From the NCBI GenBank assembly GCA_045046885.1, contig JASFYX010000030.1, forward strand, positions 1-48,754: a stretch of DNA of 48,754 bases. Reading direction: 5' to 3'. The position numbers and the translations under genes are program-made. The notes below the pieces were generated by a model. It made no database searches, was not told where the DNA came from, and saw only the letters and a program-made list of their open reading frames with translations. Positions 8,871 through 18,281 of the stretch are shown here, one piece after another. Source of the stretch: CG1-02-35-72 sp045046885 (GTDB taxonomy: Bacteria; Bacteroidota; Bacteroidia; Flavobacteriales; Flavobacteriaceae). Every line of letters begins with the position of its first letter. Position 1 is the first letter of the stretch.

Positions 8871-9662
8871 TTAATTTTTAAATTCTTTCGGAATTTCGCA
8901 AACAGGAATAGGTGTCATTTTGTGTTTGTTGGCCTTGTGTAAACGGGTGTAAATTTCAAAAACTTCTTTTTGCCGGCCTTTAAAATCTTTTAGATTTGCC
9001 TTATTTTCTACCATTGTCATAGCCCATTCTAACTCGGGATAACTGGCACCAATTTGATCTTCGTCTGTACGATCATCACCCCAAAGGCCATCGGTTGGTG
9101 GGGCGACTACAATGTCATTATTAACCCCTAAATATTTGGCTACAGCGTAAACTTCTGTTTTTGTTAAATCGGCAATCGGGCTTAAATCTACACCGCCATC
9201 GCCGTATTTTGTGTAAAAACCTACGCCAAAATCTTCTACTTTATTGCCCGTACCGGCTACCAAATAATTGTGTAATCCGGCAAAGTAGTATAAAGTCGTC
9301 ATACGTAAACGGGCCCGTGTATTGACCAAAGCCATATGTTGGTCGTCTATATTTTTAACTTCAGGGAAACCAGCAATTAAATTGTCAAAAACACTTGTTA
9401 AAGACACTTTTTTAAAAAGGACATTTTTATGATTTTCTTGTAACCATTTTATGTGCTCGTGTGCTCTATCAACCTGACTTTTAGCTTGATGAATAGGCAT
9501 ATCTACACATAAAATGGGGAGTCCTGTTAAAGCACACAGCGTTGAAGTTACAGCAGAATCTATACCGCCCGAAACACCAATAACAAAGCCTTTTGAATGT
9601 GCTTTTTCGGCATAGTCTTTTAACCAGTTAACAATGTGTTTTGTGATTTTTTTGGCTGCCAT
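8871..9662 (-). CDS. nadE: NH3-dependent NAD+ synthetase NadE
   Basis: Last step of NAD synthesis: ATP-dependent amidation of nicotinic acid adenine dinucleotide. The PP-loop SGGIDS is at residues 31-36. The length of 263 residues and the lack of a nitrilase domain show the ammonia-dependent form. The segment GTGNKVEDFGVGFYTKYGDG is the expected substrate-binding stretch. It is divergent from gldB; nadE next to gldBC is the order known in Flavobacterium. Confidence 0.95.
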   Translation of the reverse strand: MAAKKITKHIVNWLKDYAEKAHSKGFVIGVSGGIDSAVTSTLCALTGLPILCVDMPIHQAKSQVDRAHEHIKWLQENHKNVLFKKVSLTSVFDNLIAGFPEVKNIDDQHMALVNTRARLRMTTLYYFAGLHNYLVAGTGNKVEDFGVGFYTKYGDGGVDLSPIADLTKTEVYAVAKYLGVNNDIVVAPPTDGLWGDDRTDEDQIGASYPELEWAMTMVENKANLKDFKGRQKEVFEIYTRLHKANKHKMTPIPVCEIPKEFKN

Positions 9663-9693
9663 ATAGCAAACTATTTAGTAGTTTTGTTCCTTG

Positions 9694-9701
9694 CAAAAAT
9701 A
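9694..9701 (-). promoter_or_regulatory. -7 box for nadE
   Basis: TATTTTTG on the minus strand, a perfect TAnnTTTG, about 32 bases before the nadE start, inside the 71-base divergent gap with gldB. Confidence 0.55.
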
Positions 9702-9733
9702 GGTAATTATTTAATTTTTGTTACAAAGCATTT

Positions 9734-10702
9734 ATGAGATTTTTAAAGAACATAATTTGGACTTGTTTTATCGTGTTACTTTTAACGGGTTGTACCAATA
9801 AAAACAAATTAAATATTGATACGTCAAAAATTGATGTGACTTTAAATGTAACCAGATTTGACACCATATTTTTTAATACACATTCAGGAACATTTCAAAA
9901 AGTAAAAAGACAATTTGGCTATTTATTCCCAGCCAATGTTCCTGACAGCATTTGGTTGGCTAAAATTAACAATCCCGATTCACGTTATTTATTTGATGAA
10001 GTTCAAAAAGTTTTTCCAAATTTTAATGAAGAATCGCAAGAGCTTAGCCAATTATTTAAACATGTAAAATATTATTTTCCAAAATTTAAAGCGCCCAAAG
10101 TGGTGACTTTAATTTCGGATGTCGATTATAATAATAAAGTTATTTATGCCGATAGTTTGTTACTCATTTCCCTCGATATGTATTTGGGTAAAAACCACGA
10201 AGTGTATCAAAATTTCCCTAAATATATCAAAAGCAGCTATTCAAAAGAGCATTTAAAAGTTGATGTGGCGCGTCAAATTGCTTTGATAAGTTTGCCAAAA
10301 AATAAATTGCGGACTTTTATAAGTCGTTGCATTCAACAAGGTAAATTATTGTATACAATTAAAACATTTATCCCAAACGTAAAAGATAGTATTTTAATGG
10401 ATTATCCCTCAAATAAAATGTTGTGGGCAACAAATAATCAAGAATTTGTATGGCGTTATTTTGTTGAAAATAATTTACTTTTTAATACCGATAGAAATAT
10501 TACTAAACGTTTTTTGGCCGACGCCCCTTTTTCTAAATTTTACTTGGCAAACGACAAAGATTCACCAGGAAGTATAGGCGCCTTTATAGGCTATAAAATA
10601 GTGAGTGCTTGTATTAAAAATAACGACAAAAGTCTTATTGAGATGTTGAGAACACCCAATGACTTACTTTACAAACAATCTAAATACAAACCCAAAAACT
10701 GA
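9734..10702 (+). CDS. gldB: Gliding motility lipoprotein GldB
   Basis: Lipoprotein needed for gliding in Flavobacterium; its exact biochemical role is not known. A lipoprotein signal peptide ends at LLLTGC with Cys20 as the lipidated residue, followed by the conserved start of the mature part (VTRFDTIFF). Length 322 is typical. The stop shares one base with the gldC start, so translation is coupled. Confidence 0.93.
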   Translation: MRFLKNIIWTCFIVLLLTGCTNKNKLNIDTSKIDVTLNVTRFDTIFFNTHSGTFQKVKRQFGYLFPANVPDSIWLAKINNPDSRYLFDEVQKVFPNFNEESQELSQLFKHVKYYFPKFKAPKVVTLISDVDYNNKVIYADSLLLISLDMYLGKNHEVYQNFPKYIKSSYSKEHLKVDVARQIALISLPKNKLRTFISRCIQQGKLLYTIKTFIPNVKDSILMDYPSNKMLWATNNQEFVWRYFVENNLLFNTDRNITKRFLADAPFSKFYLANDKDSPGSIGAFIGYKIVSACIKNNDKSLIEMLRTPNDLLYKQSKYKPKN

Positions 10703-11040
10703 TGGCAAAAAATATAAATAAAATTGAATTCTTAGTACAATTAGACGAGAATAAAATTCCCGAAAACATCACTTGGAACGCCCCGCAAAGTGCTGTAAAA
10801 GATGCAGAAGCTAAAGCCTTAATGGTGGCTGTTTGGGATAACAAAGCCCAAGAAACGCTAAAAATGGATTTGTGGACAAAAGATATGCCACTTCACGAAA
10901 TGAAGTTATTTTACCATCAAACTTTGGTTACAATGGCCGATTCTTTTTTACGTGCTACAAACGATGAAAAAATGAGTGCCACTATGCATGATTTCTGTGA
11001 TTTTTTTGCAGAAAAGACAGGCTTAAAAAAAGAAAAATAA
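10702..11040 (+). CDS. gldC: Gliding motility protein GldC
   Basis: Small soluble partner of GldB that improves gliding. The 112-residue sequence has no signal peptide and includes the conserved centre WTKDMPLHEMKLFYHQTL. Its ATG overlaps the last base of the gldB stop, as in the flavobacterial gldBC pair. Confidence 0.93.
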   Translation: MAKNINKIEFLVQLDENKIPENITWNAPQSAVKDAEAKALMVAVWDNKAQETLKMDLWTKDMPLHEMKLFYHQTLVTMADSFLRATNDEKMSATMHDFCDFFAEKTGLKKEK

Positions 11041-11046
11041 TATTAA

Positions 11047-11082
11047 AATCCCTCCCGATTGCTATCGGAATGAGAGGGGATT
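11047..11082. terminator. Hairpin between gldC and the folK fusion
   Basis: An outer arm AATCCCTC pairs with GAGGGGATT with one bulge, and an inner arm CCGATTGCTATCGG is nearly self-complementary. It sits between two convergent genes and could end both. The inner core resembles the palindrome at 19853-19866 and may belong to a dispersed repeat family. Confidence 0.45.
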
Positions 11083-12235
11083 AAGGGGTGTGTTTTAATG
11101 CTTCCCCTTCAAACTTTCTAATACGTTGAATAACGTTTCGATAATCTTGTGGCTTATTGACGAAATCTAATTCAGATACATCTATAATAAGTGTGTTTAA
11201 AGTTGGCTCTGATTTTATAAAAGTAGAATAACCTTGGTGGATTTTATCTAAATAAGAAGCAGAAATATCTTGCTCGTAATCGCGACCTCGTTTTTTAATA
11301 TTTTCAAGTAAGCGTTCGGTGCTTTGATATAAATACACATACAAATCTGGCTTGGTAATTTCTTTGTACATAACGTCAAACATACGACGGTACAATTTAT
11401 ATTCTTCGTGTGCCAAAGTGACCTGTGCAAAAATGAGCGATTTAAAAATATAATAATCTGAAACTATAAAGTTTTTAAACAAATCAAATTGCGCTAAATC
11501 GTCTGTTAGTTGTTGGTAACGATCTGCTAAAAAACTCATTTCTAGCGGAAAAGCATAGCGGTCTTTGTCTTTGTAAAATTTGGGTAAAAAAGGATTATCA
11601 GCAAAGCGTTCTAACACAGTTTTGGCATTAAAATCGTCCGACATCAATTTAACTAAAGAGGTCTTGCCGGCGCCGATGTTGCCTTCAATGGCAATGTAAT
11701 TATACTTTTCTACCAAAGAAATAGGGCGGTTTATAACGAGGTCCAATTTTTCTATTTCAGAATCATCACTGCAACCGTGCTGTAAATCAATCAAGATGGT
11801 TTTTTTAGTTATAGGATGTCTAAAATTAGGCGCAATTTCGGCTAAAGGAACCATAACAAATTTGCGTTTAAGCATGTCTTTATGCGGCACTATTAGTGTT
11901 TTAGAAAAAATAACTTCATCATCAAATAAGAGAATGTCGATATCTATAGTTCTAGACTGATACTTTTTAGAATTAGTACGCTGTCTTCCTAATTGAATTT
12001 CGATATCTAAAAGTTTTTCAAGGAGTATTTCGGGTTGTAAATTAGTTGCAACTTGAAGACATATATTTAAAAAATCATCGCCTTTAAAACCCCAAGAAGC
12101 CGTTTTGTAAACAGATGATACTTTGATAATTGACCCAATATTAACCGCTATTAAATCTACCGCGCTTTGCAAGTTTTGTAACGAATTACCTTTATTGCTA
12201 CCTATAGATAAGTATGTACTGCGTTGTATCTTCAT
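11081..12235 (-). CDS. folK: HPPK (FolK) - deoxynucleoside kinase fusion protein
   Basis: Two enzymes in one 384-residue chain. Residues 1-155 are 2-amino-4-hydroxy-6-hydroxymethyldihydropteridine pyrophosphokinase, the folate step before dihydropteroate synthase, with RTIDIDILLFDD at 95-106. Residues about 178-384 are a deoxynucleoside kinase with P-loop GNIGAGKT at 185-192, the ER pair at 209-210 and ADRY at 237-240. The joining segment is about 20 residues. This fusion is known in Bacteroidota; the two activities are linked only through nucleotide and folate supply. The stop overlaps the end of the intergenic hairpin. Confidence 0.93.
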   Translation of the reverse strand: MKIQRSTYLSIGSNKGNSLQNLQSAVDLIAVNIGSIIKVSSVYKTASWGFKGDDFLNICLQVATNLQPEILLEKLLDIEIQLGRQRTNSKKYQSRTIDIDILLFDDEVIFSKTLIVPHKDMLKRKFVMVPLAEIAPNFRHPITKKTILIDLQHGCSDDSEIEKLDLVINRPISLVEKYNYIAIEGNIGAGKTSLVKLMSDDFNAKTVLERFADNPFLPKFYKDKDRYAFPLEMSFLADRYQQLTDDLAQFDLFKNFIVSDYYIFKSLIFAQVTLAHEEYKLYRRMFDVMYKEITKPDLYVYLYQSTERLLENIKKRGRDYEQDISASYLDKIHQGYSTFIKSEPTLNTLIIDVSELDFVNKPQDYRNVIQRIRKFEGEALKHTP

Positions 12236-12275
12236 AAAGCGATTACAAAATAACTAAAACTATCGCATAAAATTT

Positions 12276-12283
12276 TATCTTTA
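12276..12283 (+). promoter_or_regulatory. Probable -7 box for sppA
   Basis: TATCTTTA matches the -7 pattern except for the last base, 33 bases before the sppA start, in the 81-base divergent gap. Confidence 0.4.
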
Positions 12284-12316
12284 CGGCGCAACTTATAAAC
12301 ATTTTAAACTTTTTTT

Positions 12317-14071
12317 ATGAAATTTTTAAGGAATCTCTTAGCGACCATTTTGGGTATTTTTATATCTGTTTTGTTATTATTTTTTGTTTTTATAGCCATA
12401 GGATCTGCTTTTGGCGATTCTGATAAAGTAACAGTAGAAAAGAACTCGGTTTTGGTGCTAAAATTAGACAATGAAATACGCGATTATTACAGTGTTTCAG
12501 ATCCTTTTGCAGATGCTTTAGGTATAGATGATGCTAAAGTTATGAGCCTAAATAAAATTCTGGCGGCTATAGAAAATGCCAAAAACGACGCTAATATAAA
12601 AGGTATAAGTATAGAATTAAAAGGTGTTAATGCGGGTATAGCACAGACACAAGATATCCGCAATAAGCTATTAGATTTTAAAGCATCTGGCAAGTTTGTC
12701 AACGCTTACGCGGATAATTACTCTCAAAAAACATATTATTTAAGCTCTGCGGCCGATTCTCTTTTTATAAATCCTATGGGTAATTTAGATTTTAAAGGAC
12801 TTTCTGCCGAAATTTTATACTATAAAGATATTCAAGAAAAATCAGGCATTAAAATGGAGGTGATACGTCATGGTAAATACAAAAGTGCTGTAGAACCTTT
12901 TTTAAGCGATAAGATGAGTGCCGCCAACAGAGAACAAATCACATCTTTTTTACAATCTATTTGGCAAAATATGTTGACTGAAATTGCTAAAAGTCGTCAT
13001 AAAACAGTTAAAGAACTCAACACAATTGCCGATGAGTTGGGCGCTAGAAGTGTAAAATTAGCACAGCAAAGCAAAATGATTGATGGCGTTTTGTATCACA
13101 ACGAATACTTAGCCAAATTAAATACGCTTATAGGAAAGGATGCTACAGATAAATTAACAATAGTAAGTTTAGCAGATTATATAAAAAGTGGGAAAGGCCG
13201 TATTTTATCGACTGCTAAAAATAAAATAGCCGTTATTTATGCCCAAGGCGAAATTATGAATGGCGATGGCGATGAAAATTATATCGGCCCAAAAACGATG
13301 ACAAAATATCTAAAAAAAGCCCGGAAAAATAAAAGTATAAAAGCCATTGTATTACGTGTTAATTCTCCTGGTGGCGATGGTTTGGCTTCAGATATTATTT
13401 GGCACGAAATAGAATTGACCAAAAAAGAAAAACCCGTTGTGGTTTCTATGGGTAACTATGCGGCTTCGGGCGGTTATTATATTGCCTGTAATGCCGATAA
13501 AATTGTAGCGCAAAACACAACTATAACAGGCTCAATTGGGGTTTTTGGTGTCGTGCCAAATATAAGCGGATTGGCTAAAAATATTGGTATAAACTCAGAG
13601 CAAGTAGGTACAAATAAAAATGCCAACAACTACAGTATTTTTAAACCGATGACTAAAAATTTTAGAAACCAAATAACAGAAATGATTGAAAATTTCTATG
13701 TTAATTTTGTGACCAAAGTAGCCAAAGGACGCCATAAAACTTTTGCAGAAATAGACGCTATTGCCCAAGGACGTGTTTGGACTGGTGAGCAAGCTTTAAA
13801 AAATGGTTTGGTAGATAAGCTAGGTACTTTAGATGATGCCGTTAACATAGCAGCAGACCTCGCCAATATAACAGATTATAAACGTGTCAATTATCCCAAT
13901 TTCACAAAAGACTTTAAGGACGCTTTTAAAAACGTACCCTTTATGAGCCTTAAGAGTGCTCTTCAATCTGAAATAGGAACTGATAATTTAGCAATTTTTA
14001 AACAACTTAAAAGCTTTGCCCAATTAAGAGGTGTACAAACACGTGTACCTTTTATTATGACTATAAAATAA
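12317..14071 (+). CDS. sppA: Signal peptide peptidase SppA, 67K type
   Basis: Inner-membrane serine protease that degrades cleaved signal peptides. One N-terminal membrane helix spans about residues 7-30. The duplicated family layout is complete in 584 residues: the catalytic Lys189 lies in GKYKSAVEPF in the first half, and the nucleophile Ser384 in MGNYAASGGYY in the second half, after RVNSPGGDG at about 347-355. This long form has the Lys and Ser on separate halves as in E. coli. Confidence 0.94.
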   Translation: MKFLRNLLATILGIFISVLLLFFVFIAIGSAFGDSDKVTVEKNSVLVLKLDNEIRDYYSVSDPFADALGIDDAKVMSLNKILAAIENAKNDANIKGISIELKGVNAGIAQTQDIRNKLLDFKASGKFVNAYADNYSQKTYYLSSAADSLFINPMGNLDFKGLSAEILYYKDIQEKSGIKMEVIRHGKYKSAVEPFLSDKMSAANREQITSFLQSIWQNMLTEIAKSRHKTVKELNTIADELGARSVKLAQQSKMIDGVLYHNEYLAKLNTLIGKDATDKLTIVSLADYIKSGKGRILSTAKNKIAVIYAQGEIMNGDGDENYIGPKTMTKYLKKARKNKSIKAIVLRVNSPGGDGLASDIIWHEIELTKKEKPVVVSMGNYAASGGYYIACNADKIVAQNTTITGSIGVFGVVPNISGLAKNIGINSEQVGTNKNANNYSIFKPMTKNFRNQITEMIENFYVNFVTKVAKGRHKTFAEIDAIAQGRVWTGEQALKNGLVDKLGTLDDAVNIAADLANITDYKRVNYPNFTKDFKDAFKNVPFMSLKSALQSEIGTDNLAIFKQLKSFAQLRGVQTRVPFIMTIK

Positions 14072-14075
14072 AAAT

Positions 14076-14106
14076 GACCTACTAGGTTTTTAAAACCTAG
14101 CAGGTC
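14076..14106. repeat. 31-base near-perfect palindrome after sppA
   Basis: Arms GACCTACTAGGTTTT and AAAACCTAGCAGGTC pair with a single G:T position. It lies 4 bases after the sppA stop and faces the end of the protease gene. It could act as a terminator, but it has no T-run and looks more like an extragenic palindromic repeat. Confidence 0.55.
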
Positions 14107-14131
14107 TAATAGTTGTTGAGGAATATATTAT

Positions 14132-17100
14132 TTAATTTAAAATTAACTTCTTCACAAAAGTTCCTAAGTCATATTCAACTTTTATCAAATAAACACCCTT
14201 ACTAAGGTGTGATATGTCAATTTTATTTTTTCCTTTAACTAATATATCTTTTTTGTAAACTTCCTTTCCTAAAATATCTATTATTTTATAATTTATAGAA
14301 TCATCAATATCTGATTTAATTGTAAATACGCCATGGTTTGGATTAGGATAAATAATAAATTTATTATTTAATATGTTTTCACTTATTCCTAACGAAGCGT
14401 CTGACGTATAATTCGCAGTCCAACCATCAGCTCTTAATGAAGGGTCAGACAAAAATTCTATATACATACTTCCGCCTGTTGAAGTAACGGAAGATGAAAT
14501 TGGAATTCCTGAAAATTGATCCAAAATAGGTGCTGTATTATTTATCCCGTCATAAATTATTACGCCATCATAATATTGTTCTGTACTAAATGATGAAAAT
14601 GAAAGTGTTATCGGAGCTGGATTTATTGGTTGAATTAACCAAGAACAATCACTATTGTTTGCATATAAATCATTACCGCTGCCATCACTTATTGTGCCGT
14701 TTTGTGCTGTCAAAGTTGTTAAATCAGAGCAATATGAATCTTGAGTTGAAGTGTAATTTGCAGACCAACCTTGTTTATTTACTGTAAGGTCAGAAAAGAA
14801 CCGAATTAACATACCACCACCTGATGAAGTAAGTGTTTGAGGAATATTATTTCCTGTGAATCTTCCGAGTAAAGTTGCGCCTGTTGTAGTGCCGTCATAA
14901 ACTTCTACGGCATCATAAATAGTATTACCATCTGTTGATGCGTTTTCAACATCAAAAGTCGTAAAATTTAATGTTACACTTGTGGCGTCTGGTGGCTGTA
15001 TTAGCCAAGTATTGTCTTGATTATTACAATAATTACTGCTGCCACTACTATCAGTAATTGTACCATAATCAGAAGTGTTTAATATTGTAGTGTTCGAATT
15101 ATAGGAAGAACCTGTTGAAGTATAATTTGCAATAAAGCCCTGTCCAGTTGTAGAAAAATCAGAAACAAAAACAACTGTCATAATTCCAGTTGTCGAAGTG
15201 ACTGAACTAGGTATTGTTGTGCCTGAAATAACAGCTATTTGATGTGTACCTGTTAAATCATCATAAATTATTAAACCATCATAATCTAATTCTGTGTCTA
15301 ATTCAGATAAAGATAATGTGACTGAATCTGCACAAGGAGGAGCTATAAACCAATAACACATCTGATTATTTCCATAATTTGATGTGCCAGACCCATCATT
15401 AAATGAACCTGTTGGTGTAGATAAAATGTTACCACTGCTACAAGTTGGTGTGTCAGCTATCGTAGTATAATTCGCAGCCCACCCATTTGCTGTTATTGAT
15501 GTGTCAGAAGTAAAATTAATACACATAGCACCAATACCTGAGGAAGTATTTATTGTAGGAGGCAAAGTATTGCCCCACCAAGTTGCTAAAACAGGATATG
15601 TGTCATCTGGTCCATCATAAACTGTAACAACATCATTATTAGGTTCGGTGTCAAAGGCGGTAAATGTTAAACTTATTTGAGTTGCACCTGCTGGGGCAAT
15701 TACCCAAGTACAATTATTATTATCATTGTAGTTTGCTGAACCACTACCATCTGTAATTGTACCACTTGTGGCAGTTATATTTGTAGTACCACTACAATAA
15801 TTATTTGGGTCATTTCCAATTCCAACAGCATACCACGCTTGTCTAACAGATGTGTATTGGGTTGATGGATTACCATACAAATCTTCTGCTGATTGTAAAG
15901 CACCATTATAGGCATCTATGTGTGTTGCATTCGGAGCTAAGTAAGTTACTAAATTCCTGTAAGCTATTTGTCTTGCATCTGCAATTCCAATTCCAGTTAC
16001 CGAATACGCATTTCCTAGTTCGTTAGTTCCAGAACCACCTTGACTTAATAAATAAAACCAATAATTTTGAACACCACTATTAACGTGAACACCACCTTGG
16101 TCTTGTGTACTATTTGGGTTTACCCAATTCGGGTCACTATTTCCATAAGTATCAGGTTGATTTGCACTCTGAGGATTTGACATACTTCTCATATATGGTT
16201 GTCCAATCATAACGTCTTCTCCAATATTCCAGTCAGGATTCACTCCTGAATAAAACTCAACACAAGTCCCAAAAATATCAGCAAATGATTCATTTAATGC
16301 TCCAGATTCTCCTTGATATGTTAAACCACCATTACCATTATTATTAACTACCATATGAGTAAATTCGTGTCCTTCAACATCAAGTCCAACTAATGGACTC
16401 ATTTGAATGCCATCACCCATTCCGTAAACCATTAAATTGTATGGTGCTGGAGCAGCAAATGCATTGTTTGGAAGACCTGCGGTTGAACCAAAGACAGATT
16501 GAACAACTGTAGGTGGTGGATTTAAATATTGTTTAATAATGCTACCACTGCCGTCATAACTATTTCTACTGAAAACGTTCAAGTAAAAATCATAAGTTTC
16601 TTCCATTCCCCAATGCACGTCTAATGCAGGATTTCCGAGAACTGAAATTAAATATGTTCCATTATTACCACTGCCCGACCAACTTTGTGTTCCGCTTGAT
16701 GTTGAGATTGAATAAGAGCCACCGAAATCATCTGAATTAACAGCATCATAATCCCAAATTTCAGCTGTATAGGGTGGATTGGTTAATAGAATATTTAAAT
16801 TACTGAATGTAACAGTTGGGTTTTTATTACTGTAATATCCTGAAGTGTAAACTATTTGATTAGAACCGTCTTTAATTTTAATGTATAAATCAGGAGTTGC
16901 ATCTGCAAAAACAGTGTACCACCAACTTTGAGCAATGTTTGAAATTGTAAAAGATGATAGTTGAGAAACACCATTCCAAGAAGTTGAAGCATTTGTAAAG
17001 TCAGATGAACCAGTAAATCCAGCAGTTGTTAACCCTGTTGCATTTGTAGCATTGTAAGTTTCAATATTTCTACCGCTTTCTCTTAAACGATAACTGCCTG

Positions 17101-17869
17101 AATAACTGTCGAAAGTAATGTTTTGTGTGCCGCTATACATTGTTTGCCCTGTTCCAGTAGTATCAGCGTGAGCGATAAGGTTTATTTTGTTAATTACTTT
17201 TCCTGTCTTTGTATCAATAAATAGGTTGCACATTTCAAAAGGAGTATAAGAATCAATTCTTACTTTATAAGCTAAATGTGTATCAAACCCGTTTTTTGTA
17301 GGTATTTGAGTAATTACAATTTTAACAGGGTAGTCTGCTATTAATTTGGTAACTTTTAAATAATTCTTGGCTATATTTTTAGCTTTTGTTTTAGATATAT
17401 TTATCTGGGGCTCAAAGTCTTTAAACTTAGCAAGAATACCATTTACTGAATTTGTAATGCCTTTTTTTGAATGAGTCATAATTAGATTACCGTCAATCGG
17501 GTAACCTTTATAAAACTGTTGGTAATTGGTATGAGTAAAACCTAATTTCTCTGTTTTGTTATTAATTTTTTGAAATGTATGATTTGAATTTAGTTCAAAT
17601 AGTGTATTAAAATTACTTGAAATAGATTTATTTGATTGATTTTCTTTTTTTAGTTTAATAAAAAAAGAGCCATTCTTTATTTTGGTTTTTGGTTTTTGTT
17701 GATTATATTTATTACTACTAGGTGTAATAGAAGTTGTTGTGTTTTTTATAGATTTACTTTGAAATGGAGAAACAAAATTCTGTAAAGATTGTTGTTTAGT
17801 TTGTCCAAAAGTTATTGTAGTAATTAAAGTTGCTAAAACTAATCCGATTAGTTTAGAATATTTTTTCAT
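14132..17869 (-). CDS. Secreted M4 metalloprotease with C2-like insert, four CUB domains and T9SS sorting tail
   Basis: A 1245-residue exoprotein. Signal peptide about 1-22; thermolysin-type propeptide about 60-230; catalytic region about 240-690 with HEFTH at 501-505, the third zinc ligand Glu527 in ALNESFAD, and the catalytic His595 in GGVHVNSG. Between residues about 301 and 410, inside the N-terminal catalytic half, is an extra domain with C2-like features (PDLYIKI, YTAEIWDYDAVNSDDFGG). Four CUB-type repeats follow at about 692-802, 810-917, 927-1041 and 1047-1156, each with a DGSG motif and most with YDG. The end, 1171-1245, is a type A T9SS sorting domain (YPNPNHGVFTI, GVYLIKV). It should be exported by T9SS and act outside the cell on protein substrates. 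Last gene of a three-gene unit, 8 bases after the lipoprotein gene. Confidence 0.93.
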   Translation of the reverse strand: MKKYSKLIGLVLATLITTITFGQTKQQSLQNFVSPFQSKSIKNTTTSITPSSNKYNQQKPKTKIKNGSFFIKLKKENQSNKSISSNFNTLFELNSNHTFQKINNKTEKLGFTHTNYQQFYKGYPIDGNLIMTHSKKGITNSVNGILAKFKDFEPQINISKTKAKNIAKNYLKVTKLIADYPVKIVITQIPTKNGFDTHLAYKVRIDSYTPFEMCNLFIDTKTGKVINKINLIAHADTTGTGQTMYSGTQNITFDSYSGSYRLRESGRNIETYNATNATGLTTAGFTGSSDFTNASTSWNGVSQLSSFTISNIAQSWWYTVFADATPDLYIKIKDGSNQIVYTSGYYSNKNPTVTFSNLNILLTNPPYTAEIWDYDAVNSDDFGGSYSISTSSGTQSWSGSGNNGTYLISVLGNPALDVHWGMEETYDFYLNVFSRNSYDGSGSIIKQYLNPPPTVVQSVFGSTAGLPNNAFAAPAPYNLMVYGMGDGIQMSPLVGLDVEGHEFTHMVVNNNGNGGLTYQGESGALNESFADIFGTCVEFYSGVNPDWNIGEDVMIGQPYMRSMSNPQSANQPDTYGNSDPNWVNPNSTQDQGGVHVNSGVQNYWFYLLSQGGSGTNELGNAYSVTGIGIADARQIAYRNLVTYLAPNATHIDAYNGALQSAEDLYGNPSTQYTSVRQAWYAVGIGNDPNNYCSGTTNITATSGTITDGSGSANYNDNNNCTWVIAPAGATQISLTFTAFDTEPNNDVVTVYDGPDDTYPVLATWWGNTLPPTINTSSGIGAMCINFTSDTSITANGWAANYTTIADTPTCSSGNILSTPTGSFNDGSGTSNYGNNQMCYWFIAPPCADSVTLSLSELDTELDYDGLIIYDDLTGTHQIAVISGTTIPSSVTSTTGIMTVVFVSDFSTTGQGFIANYTSTGSSYNSNTTILNTSDYGTITDSSGSSNYCNNQDNTWLIQPPDATSVTLNFTTFDVENASTDGNTIYDAVEVYDGTTTGATLLGRFTGNNIPQTLTSSGGGMLIRFFSDLTVNKQGWSANYTSTQDSYCSDLTTLTAQNGTISDGSGNDLYANNSDCSWLIQPINPAPITLSFSSFSTEQYYDGVIIYDGINNTAPILDQFSGIPISSSVTSTGGSMYIEFLSDPSLRADGWTANYTSDASLGISENILNNKFIIYPNPNHGVFTIKSDIDDSINYKIIDILGKEVYKKDILVKGKNKIDISHLSKGVYLIKVEYDLGTFVKKLILN

Positions 17870-17877
17870 AGCTTATA

Positions 17878-18261
17878 TTATTTTAATAACATTAATTTCT
17901 TGTAAAGTTTGGTAATTCTTTTATCGACCTTTTTTGAGCCATAAGCCCAAACAATTCTATTCGTTTTATCTTTAGTTTTTATTTCAATAAATGAATACAT
18001 GTTTTCAGGTTCATCAAGGGTATAGTCTTTTATTTCTTTTGCCTCATTGAAAATTGCTAAAGTTTTCTTTGAATCAATTTTGGTTAATTCCTTTCCCATT
18101 TCAAGCAGATTGCTATCTGCTGTCAACGTATAAGATTTTACTTCTCCAGTAAATCCACCACCACTACCGTATTTAATTTCAATAACTCCTGTTTTTTCTA
18201 AAATTTTATTTTCCGCACAAGAAATAAGGATTAGAATTGTTAAAATTGATAAATATTTCAT
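17878..18261 (-). CDS. Small predicted lipoprotein, unknown function
   Basis: The 127-residue product has a lipoprotein signal ending in LILISC with Cys15. The mature part is polar and basic, with a glycine-rich turn (YGSGGGF) at about 31-37 and a C-terminal WAYGSKKVDKRI stretch. I do not recognise a family. It lies 20 bases after the 202-residue gene and 8 bases before the protease gene, in the same direction, so the three are likely one transcript. A role as inhibitor or accessory factor of the protease is only a guess from position. Confidence 0.6.
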   Translation of the reverse strand: MKYLSILTILILISCAENKILEKTGVIEIKYGSGGGFTGEVKSYTLTADSNLLEMGKELTKIDSKKTLAIFNEAKEIKDYTLDEPENMYSFIEIKTKDKTNRIVWAYGSKKVDKRITKLYKKLMLLK

Positions 18262-18281
18262 TTCAAAATATTGACTATTTG

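Noticed and set aside
14455..15800. DNA-level tandem repeat within the protease gene
   Set aside because: The periodicity reflects four diverged CUB domains at protein level; the DNA copies are not close enough to be a recent repeat.
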